From: Oscillospiraceae bacterium
GTDB taxonomy: Bacteria; Bacillota; Clostridia; Oscillospirales; Ruminococcaceae
Reading direction: 5' to 3'
Assembly (NCBI GenBank): GCA_017438745.1
Contig: JAFRUS010000096.1
Span: 1 to 54,500, forward strand
DNA: 54,500 nt
The notes beneath the pieces are model-generated. The model had not been told where the DNA came from. It worked only from the letters and a program-made list of their open reading frames with translations, and did no database searches. Positions 49,311 to 54,500 of the stretch are shown here, in pieces (the stretch's first letter is position 1; each line of letters opens with the position of its first letter). A program made the position numbers and the translations under genes.

Positions 49311-51614
49311 TTATTCATTTATATCGTAACCGTAACGCACCGGTTCCTCATTCTTCTTAATGTTATTCATTGTTTCAAACTCTGTTCTGTCAGTTTCTGT
49401 CATCGCTTCTATATCAACGCTCACTGCCTCATCCTGGCTGAATACGAAAAGATGATCACCAATGTAAAGACCGCGGTCAAAGTTTGTGTATTCGCTTTCT
49501 GATTCTATTCTTCCCTTTTCGGTAAATTCACCGTCAGCGTAACTGAACACTGCGTAGGAATGTTTGAAATCCCGATCCTCTTCCTCGACAGCTTCTTCAA
49601 GAGGGAATCCGATAAGATTTTTCTCCGGGTCAAGCAGAAGTGCTTTTCGGTCGTAAACTGCATAGGAATATGTGCTGTGATAGAATTTACCGCTGCTTAT
49701 TGCGTAGTATCCGTCTTCCTTCAGTTCGCCGTTATCGGAAACGTCGAACATCACAAGCTTCACGCCTGTCTCGATACCCTCGCTTGTAGCATCCACTCCG
49801 AATCCTAAAAGATGATCTTCATCCCATTTCCAGAGGAAAGAGCTGTATCCGTTTATCTTAAGCTCGTCTGTTATCACCGGTGATGAAGGATCAGAAAGAT
49901 CTATGGCAAACAGCGGATCTGTTCTTTCATAGGTTACCACATAGGCCGTGTTTCCCTGGAAATTCACTGACTTTATCGTTTCAGTCAGTGCAATGTCCGT
50001 TACAGAACCGACTACATTTAAGTTTTCATCAAGGACAAACAGACTGTTTGAAGTGTTTGTCGTTCCCTTTTTTTCATTCCATTCATATAATGTAGTTGCC
50101 ACTCTGAAATATCCGCTGTATTCGCTCATCGAGAACTGGTTAAGAACTGTTCCTTTTACTTTACCGGATGCCACCGGAGATATAACACCGTCTGCAAGGG
50201 CAAATTTTGAAAATGTGGTCTTTGACCCATACCAGTCAGTATCGCTGTCGTAACTTATCTGTTGAATATATAACGAATCTGCCGTACAGTAGATCTCGCC
50301 TGAATATCCCGAAACCGCCGCAGATGATACCGCACTCTCAGGTGCGTTGATATTGATACCAGATATCATTACCGTACTGTTATCGTCAACTTCATCTTCC
50401 GGGATGAAGATACGTTCAAGCGGGAGACATTCAGCCTTTTCGTAGCTTTCACCGTAGAAAGGAACATACATGCGCTTATCCGTATCAGCGTAAGTCTTTT
50501 CCTGCTTTTCCCGCTGTCCTTCCTCTTCGTCATACACCAGACCGTATCTGAAAAAATTCCACGATGTTTCTTCTGTAACCAGATAAAGAATATTATCCTT
50601 CATTCTCGATGAAGAGTAATTACCGCTCTGAACTCCCCTGCCTGAAAAAACAGGTGTTTCACCTGTAATATCGTATGTCAGCACTGTCGTTGTGGCAGGC
50701 TTGGCATTTTCTCCCTCACTGATGCCCCATGAGGAAACGATAACCGTAAGTTTCTCATCTGTCAGATACATTGCAGATACATCTGACCATACATTTCTAG
50801 ATATTCCGGCATCAGCATTAACATCAAGAATTATTTTCTCACCGAACTTTCCGGTGTTTTTATCCACCGGAATGTATGTAACGCTCTCTCCGTACCAGGC
50901 AGATACATATATCGGAGTATTATCCGTCACATAGAAAACACCGCGGTCATTAGCCTTGATTATGTCTGATTCGGCAACGCCTTCGACTTGTCTTAAAGTA
51001 TCGTAGACATCCGTTTCCGCTCCGTTGTTCCACTCTTCATCCAGTGAGGAATCTTCAGCTTCTTCAGATATTACGTCTTCGTCGTAGATCCCTGCAAGCA
51101 TCCCGTACCTTGTAAGTTTCGCATTTTTTGCTCTGTCAAAAAGCTGTTCATAGCTTTCGGCATTCACATACGCGAAACTGCCGTTTACTGATGTTTCCGT
51201 GCCTCTTTCTTCAAATGATTCAGCGTTATCTGATGCAGCCTCCTCACTTTTTGTCGACGAAGTCTTTCTCTTACCGTCTGATTTTATACCTTCAGTATTG
51301 TTTGTGACCATATCCGTCGCCATCATCTCTTTGCTTCCATATGGAGTAAACTTCATTATACCCGCCACGATCACGAAGCACGCTGCAGCTGCAGCAGAGT
51401 ATGCGCAGACAGTTCTTATTATCTTTTTCTTTCCTGATTTTCCGCTTCCGTTAAGAGTTTTTACGCTTTCTTCTCTCAGAACACCATCAGTTTCCGTCCC
51501 GCCGTCAGACGAACCCTTACCTCCCCGTTTTTCAAGGAGCTCCGGAATGTTTTCCGGCTTCAGTTCATCAGGGATTACCGGTGTTTCGAGTATTTCTTTT
51601 ATTTTGTCACTCAT
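49311..51614 (-). CDS. Membrane beta-propeller protein, probable anti-sigma partner
   Basis: 767 residues from the ATG at 51614, with AGGTGG 9 bases upstream; the longer frame would overlap the sigma gene. A cytosolic N terminus of about 65 residues begins MSDKIKEILETPVIPDELKP. One transmembrane helix (TVCAYSAAAAACFVIVAGIM, about 70-90) follows, then a long external region with a C-terminal beta-propeller family pattern (about 160-760; for example GVFYVTDNTPIYVSAWYGES and IGFPLEEAVEEEDRDFKHSY). It begins 14 bp after the ECF sigma gene, and a single-pass protein with a short cytosolic domain there is usually the anti-sigma factor. No zinc-type anti-sigma motif (HxxxCxxC) is seen. Confidence 0.82.
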   Translation of the reverse strand: MSDKIKEILETPVIPDELKPENIPELLEKRGGKGSSDGGTETDGVLREESVKTLNGSGKSGKKKIIRTVCAYSAAAAACFVIVAGIMKFTPYGSKEMMATDMVTNNTEGIKSDGKRKTSSTKSEEAASDNAESFEERGTETSVNGSFAYVNAESYEQLFDRAKNAKLTRYGMLAGIYDEDVISEEAEDSSLDEEWNNGAETDVYDTLRQVEGVAESDIIKANDRGVFYVTDNTPIYVSAWYGESVTYIPVDKNTGKFGEKIILDVNADAGISRNVWSDVSAMYLTDEKLTVIVSSWGISEGENAKPATTTVLTYDITGETPVFSGRGVQSGNYSSSRMKDNILYLVTEETSWNFFRYGLVYDEEEGQREKQEKTYADTDKRMYVPFYGESYEKAECLPLERIFIPEDEVDDNSTVMISGININAPESAVSSAAVSGYSGEIYCTADSLYIQQISYDSDTDWYGSKTTFSKFALADGVISPVASGKVKGTVLNQFSMSEYSGYFRVATTLYEWNEKKGTTNTSNSLFVLDENLNVVGSVTDIALTETIKSVNFQGNTAYVVTYERTDPLFAIDLSDPSSPVITDELKINGYSSFLWKWDEDHLLGFGVDATSEGIETGVKLVMFDVSDNGELKEDGYYAISSGKFYHSTYSYAVYDRKALLLDPEKNLIGFPLEEAVEEEDRDFKHSYAVFSYADGEFTEKGRIESESEYTNFDRGLYIGDHLFVFSQDEAVSVDIEAMTETDRTEFETMNNIKKNEEPVRYGYDINE

Positions 51615-51628
51615 ATTATCATCCACCT

Positions 51629-52147
51629 TCAGCCAGTGATCAGTTTCTTCAGTTTTTCTTTTGTTCTCATGAGCTTCGAACGGACAGTCGAAGGATTCAT
51701 TCCGCATATATGTGCTATCTCGTCACCCGAATAGCCGCTTAGTACCGACATCGCAAGTATCGTTCGCTCATCGTCATCGATCCGGTACATGGCCTCGGCA
51801 AGTTCAAGTGATTCAAACTTGAAATTCTCATGCAGCATATTTTCGTACTCCGGTGCGTCTATATCAGATGCAGGACTTGCATACTCGGCCTGTTTTCTTT
51901 TTATCTTGGCTGAAAGTATTTTAAAGATCCAGCTTCTGAAAGCTTCCTCGCTCCGGAGTTTTCCTATGGAATTGTACGCATCAAGGACGGTGTCACTCAC
52001 TGCATCGGCTGCATCATGTTCATTGCGCAGACTGTAGAACGCTGTTCTGTAAAGTTCCTCATAAACCAGCGCATACAGCCGCGAAAACGCCTGCTTATCA
52101 CCGCTTACAGCAAGTTTCACATCCTTTCTGAATTCTTCACGGTCCAT
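51629..52147 (-). CDS. ECF-type RNA polymerase sigma factor
   Basis: 172 residues. Region 2 (about 20-85: FSRLYALVYEELYRTAFYSL, AADAVSDTVLDAYNSIGKLR, SEEAFRSWIFKILSAKIKRK) binds the -10 element and core enzyme. Region 4 (about 115-170: SGYSGDEIAHICGMNPSTVR, SKLMRTKEKLKKL) binds the -35 element. AAAGGAG is 10 bases before the ATG. It is the first gene of an operon with the beta-propeller and DUF4349 genes, a layout typical of an envelope-response regulon that it probably controls itself. Confidence 0.93.
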   Translation of the reverse strand: MDREEFRKDVKLAVSGDKQAFSRLYALVYEELYRTAFYSLRNEHDAADAVSDTVLDAYNSIGKLRSEEAFRSWIFKILSAKIKRKQAEYASPASDIDAPEYENMLHENFKFESLELAEAMYRIDDDERTILAMSVLSGYSGDEIAHICGMNPSTVRSKLMRTKEKLKKLITG

Positions 52148-52187
52148 ATCTCAAAAACTCCTTTTTATTTAATCATTCCTGTTCCGG

Positions 52188-52255
52188 GTTCAGGGGGCGG
52201 AGCCCCCCTGAACTTCAGCCCCCTCCCTCCGGGAGGGGGTTGGGGGTGGGGATAT
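52188..52255. repeat. C-rich intergenic hairpin repeats, copy 2
   Basis: Two hairpins: GTTCAGGGGG/CCCCCTGAAC (52188-52197 with 52204-52213) and CCCCCTCCC/GGGAGGGGG (52219-52227 with 52231-52239), then GGGGGTGGGGAT. They lie upstream of the sigma gene. Confidence 0.8.
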
Positions 52256-52560
52256 GATTATCAAACTGTTCAATGCATTGTTTTGCAGTTCATATATTAA
52301 GTGTCTGGAAAAACTGATTTTGTTGCAAAGCAAAATCAACTTTAGAACAATCCACAAATCAGACCACAGGATATTGTATATATTAAACAGCAATCCACCT
52401 GATCTGCAGGGGCGAGGGGGCGAAGCCCCCATCTCTTTGTTCGGTGGCGAGAGGGAAAAATAATTATTCAAACTCTCTCCCCCTCCCTGGGGAGGGGGCA
52501 GGGGGTGGGGATAAAAAACAAAATCCCCTGAGGATGAAATTGATTTATTCAAACTCAGGG
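52256..52560. other. Gene-free stretch with structured repeats
   Basis: No credible gene lies between 52148 and 52594. Besides the hairpins above there is AT-rich DNA (52256-52390), a GGGGGC/GCCCCC hairpin (52416-52421 with 52425-52430), and a third C-rich unit CCCCCTCCC/GGGAGGGGG (52479-52487 with 52490-52498) followed by GGGGGTGGGGAT. Open frames here are translations of repeat and lack RBS or domains. Confidence 0.7.
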
Positions 52561-52594
52561 AATCGAAAAAAATTTAATCAGTAAAAGTCAGCGA

Positions 52595-53032
52595 TCAGAG
52601 GTTCTTTACCTCTTCATCACTAAGCATTCTGTAGCCGTTTGATGAAAGTGCCTCCTCAGCCTTTGCGTAGTCATCAACTCTGATAAGAATATGCGCTGAA
52701 GCATCCTTCTTTGAAAGTGATGCATACATGTACTCAACACTTACGCCGTTTTTATCAAGAACGCTGAGCGCACCTGCAAGTCCGCCAGGAATATCTTCTA
52801 CGTCAAGAGCGACAACATGATTAACTGCTACGGCATAGTCCTTTTCCTTCAGAAGAGCCGCACTCTTGTCCGTATCGCTGAGGATAAGTCTGAGTATGCC
52901 GAAGTCATTGGTATCTGCAATGTTCATTGCACGGATGTCGATCTTGTTATCCCCTAAGATCTTTAATACAGCAGATAATCTGCCTGGTTTGTTTTCTACA
53001 AATACTGATAACTGTCTTACTTTTGATGCCAT
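52595..53032 (-). CDS. Tandem ACT-domain protein
   Basis: 145 residues made of two ACT domains. The first begins RQLSVFVENKPGRLSAVLKI (about 6-25), the second VVALDVEDIPGGLAGALSVL (about 73-92). ACT domains bind amino acids; a free-standing tandem pair is usually an allosteric or regulatory partner. AAAGGAGG precedes the ATG. It is 108 bp after a phenylacetate-CoA ligase-like gene. This pairing is common in anaerobes and often lies next to indolepyruvate ferredoxin oxidoreductase genes, pointing to aromatic or branched-chain amino acid turnover. Confidence 0.9.
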   Translation of the reverse strand: MASKVRQLSVFVENKPGRLSAVLKILGDNKIDIRAMNIADTNDFGILRLILSDTDKSAALLKEKDYAVAVNHVVALDVEDIPGGLAGALSVLDKNGVSVEYMYASLSKKDASAHILIRVDDYAKAEEALSSNGYRMLSDEEVKNL

Positions 53033-53140
53033 AACAATAATCCTCCTTTAAAAGAAAAAATATCTTTAAGTGAATACTGACAGCGCGAGGAGAACGAGGA
53101 ACTGCGCCCTGTTCCCCTGTGCATTTGTCAGCGGTTTATG

Positions 53141-54445
53141 TCAGTGAAGCTTTCTCTTGTCAACTACTCTTACAGCCTTGCCTTCGCTTCTTTCGATAGT
53201 CTTAGGTGAAACAAGGTGTACCTTCGGGCTGATGCCGAGAATGAGCTTGAGTGCGTTTGTAAGTTCGCTTTCCTTCTTCTGGATCTCCTTGACTACGTCT
53301 GTGAACTGGTCAGCCGGCATTTCAACGTATACGTCAAATGTGTCAGTGTTGTTTACACGGTCAAGTTCGATGCGGTAGTTCGGTGAGTAACCCTGTGCGA
53401 TAAGAACTGTTTCTATCTGTGAAGGGAATACATTTACACCTCTGATGATGAGCATGTCGTCGCTTCTTCCCATCGGCTTTGCCATCTTGATAAGAGTTCT
53501 GCCGCATGAGCACTTCTTTCTTGAAAGAACGCAGATATCTCTTGTTCTGTATCTGAGAAGCGGGAAACCCTCCTTGTTTATGCTTGTGAAAACGAGTTCA
53601 CCCTTTGTACCTTCCGGAAGAACTTCGCCTGTGTCAGGATCGATGATCTCAGCGATGAAGTTGTCTTCGTTGATGTGCATGCCTGACTGTTCGCTGCACT
53701 CGAAAGCAACACCAGGACCGCTTGATTCTGTAAGTCCGTAGATATCAAATGCCTTGATACCAAGAGATTTTTCGATCTCCTGTCTCATTTCCTCTGTCCA
53801 TGGTTCAGCACCGAAGATACCAGCCTTAAGGTGATTGTCTTCCGGCTTTATGCCCTGTTCCTTCATTGCTTCGCCAAGATAAGCAGCGTATGAAGGTGTG
53901 CAGCAGAGAATAGTGGACTTAAGATCCATCATGAACTGGATCTGTCTGTCAGTGTTGCCTGAAGACATAGGAAGTGTGAGACATCCTACCTTGTGTGAAC
54001 CGCCGTGGATACCGAGACCGCCTGTGAAAAGTCCGTAGCCGTAGCAGACATGAACAACGTCTTCCTTTGTACCGCCGGCAGCTGTGATAGCTCTTGCACA
54101 GCAGTCTTCCCACATGTCAACATCCTTCTGTGTGTAGTAAGCAACTACTCTCTTGCCTGTTGTACCGCTTGTTGAATGGATACGTACACATTCTGAAAGC
54201 GGCACGCCGAGAAGACCGTCAGGATAGCTGTCACGGAGGTCAGCCTTTGAGAGGAATGGAAGCTTATGAAGATCGTCAACAGACTTGATATCATCAGGTG
54301 TTACGCCTTTTTCCTCCATCTTTTTGCGGTAGTAAGGTACATTGTCCCAGACATGCTTTACCTGCTTTACAAGTCTTTCATCCTGAAGTTTTTTCATATC
54401 TTCACGGGACATACATTCGATTTCTTTATTCCAATATCTTTCCAT
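53141..54445 (-). CDS. paaK: Phenylacetate-CoA ligase (PaaK family)
   Basis: 434 residues from the ATG at 54445, with AGGAGG 9 bases upstream; the frame open to 54466 has no RBS. AMP-forming acyl-CoA ligase: the P-loop IHSTSGTTGKRVVAYYT (about 87-103), YGYGLFTGGLG, AEPWTEEMRQEIE, FDIYGLTESSGPG (adenylate motif), YRTRDI, and the C-terminal lid with MGRSDDMLIIRGVNVFPSQI. It activates phenylacetate or related aryl acids (perhaps indoleacetate) with CoA and ATP. In anaerobes it works with indolepyruvate oxidoreductases. Transcription continues into the ACT gene. The window ends 55 bases upstream of the start, in C-rich repeat sequence. Confidence 0.93.
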   Translation of the reverse strand: MERYWNKEIECMSREDMKKLQDERLVKQVKHVWDNVPYYRKKMEEKGVTPDDIKSVDDLHKLPFLSKADLRDSYPDGLLGVPLSECVRIHSTSGTTGKRVVAYYTQKDVDMWEDCCARAITAAGGTKEDVVHVCYGYGLFTGGLGIHGGSHKVGCLTLPMSSGNTDRQIQFMMDLKSTILCCTPSYAAYLGEAMKEQGIKPEDNHLKAGIFGAEPWTEEMRQEIEKSLGIKAFDIYGLTESSGPGVAFECSEQSGMHINEDNFIAEIIDPDTGEVLPEGTKGELVFTSINKEGFPLLRYRTRDICVLSRKKCSCGRTLIKMAKPMGRSDDMLIIRGVNVFPSQIETVLIAQGYSPNYRIELDRVNNTDTFDVYVEMPADQFTDVVKEIQKKESELTNALKLILGISPKVHLVSPKTIERSEGKAVRVVDKRKLH

Positions 54446-54480
54446 TGGATTTATCCTCCTGATCATTTTAGATGATCCGG

Positions 54481-54500
54481 GGTCCCCACCCCCCTGCCCC
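54481..54500. repeat. C-rich repeat at window end (partial)
   Basis: TCCCCACCCCCCTGCCCC at the right edge matches the start of the C-rich hairpin repeats at 43703 and (inverted) 52479-52513; the unit is cut by the window. Confidence 0.6.

Noticed and set aside
52016..52552. Open frames of 69-120 codons between the sigma factor and ACT genes
   Set aside because: They translate C-rich hairpin repeats, have no RBS and no recognisable domain.
1..54500. tRNA, rRNA or known riboswitch
   Set aside because: No cloverleaf with TTCGA arm, rRNA segment or familiar riboswitch core was seen by eye. A covariance-model scan would be decisive; a hit would overturn this.

Overview
The window looks like chromosome from a cellulolytic, anaerobic, low-GC Firmicute of the Ruminococcus type (Oscillospiraceae). 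The main clues are a secreted GH9 cellulase ending in a type I dockerin (30072-32333), a GGGtGRT/Fe-S scaffold pair, a DUF4349 lipoprotein, ThyX, a two-gene Suf system and the CdaA/CdaR pair. The genus is an inference. No rRNA, tRNA or CRISPR array was seen.

Positions 1 to about 10.9 kb, perhaps to about 14.1 kb, are an AT-rich integrative and probably mobilizable element. It holds a tyrosine integrase and excisionase (275-1901), an SF2 helicase with a proline-rich tandem-repeat N terminus (1931-4036), a serine resolvase (5580-6134), a small ribbon-helix-helix-like protein plus a very short relaxase (8848-9632), two MerR/excisionase-type HTH proteins (9836-10441) and an XRE repressor (10497-10841). 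Its cargo is an unusual operon of a zinc-finger amidoligase and a class II glutamine amidotransferase (6352-8422). That operon sits behind a leader that looks like a peptide-coupled attenuator. A 397-bp miniature transposon (4092-4488) has inserted between the helicase and a divergent orphan gene. It has TGT/ACA ends, three plus four inward-facing iterons at 21-22 bp spacing and a 5-bp target duplication, an architecture like Tn7-class ends. Two or three zinc-ribbon/membrane proteins (11016-14088) lie at the uncertain right edge. No convincing att direct repeat was found.

From 14.3 kb on, the DNA is ordinary chromosome. It contains GGGtGRT plus a NifU-like scaffold (14378-16083), coaD and rsmD (17388-18452), and a chain MoxR-DUF58-transglutaminase-CYTH-UvrC read leftward (25450 to 18662). 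Next come a PrsA-like lipoprotein, cdaA-cdaR, the GH9 cellulase, an SDR and a HATPase protein. A U32 protease/TrhP-like protein is followed by mltG-MTHFS-DJ-1-thyX (35319-38530), a K+ channel overlapping a membrane-protein gene, a Gx transporter, sufC-sufB and a SWIM/SNF2 helicase. An ECF sigma / beta-propeller / DUF4349 envelope operon (48154-52147) and an ACT-PaaK pair (52595-54445) complete the region.

The intergenic spaces carry two recurrent structured repeat families. One is about 110 bp with GGAAACRCTGATT-type inverted ends and GC hairpins. The other is a C-rich family built around a CCCCCTCCC hairpin. Several probable gene starts were moved to an internal codon because a strong ribosome binding site lies just upstream of it; each entry says so.
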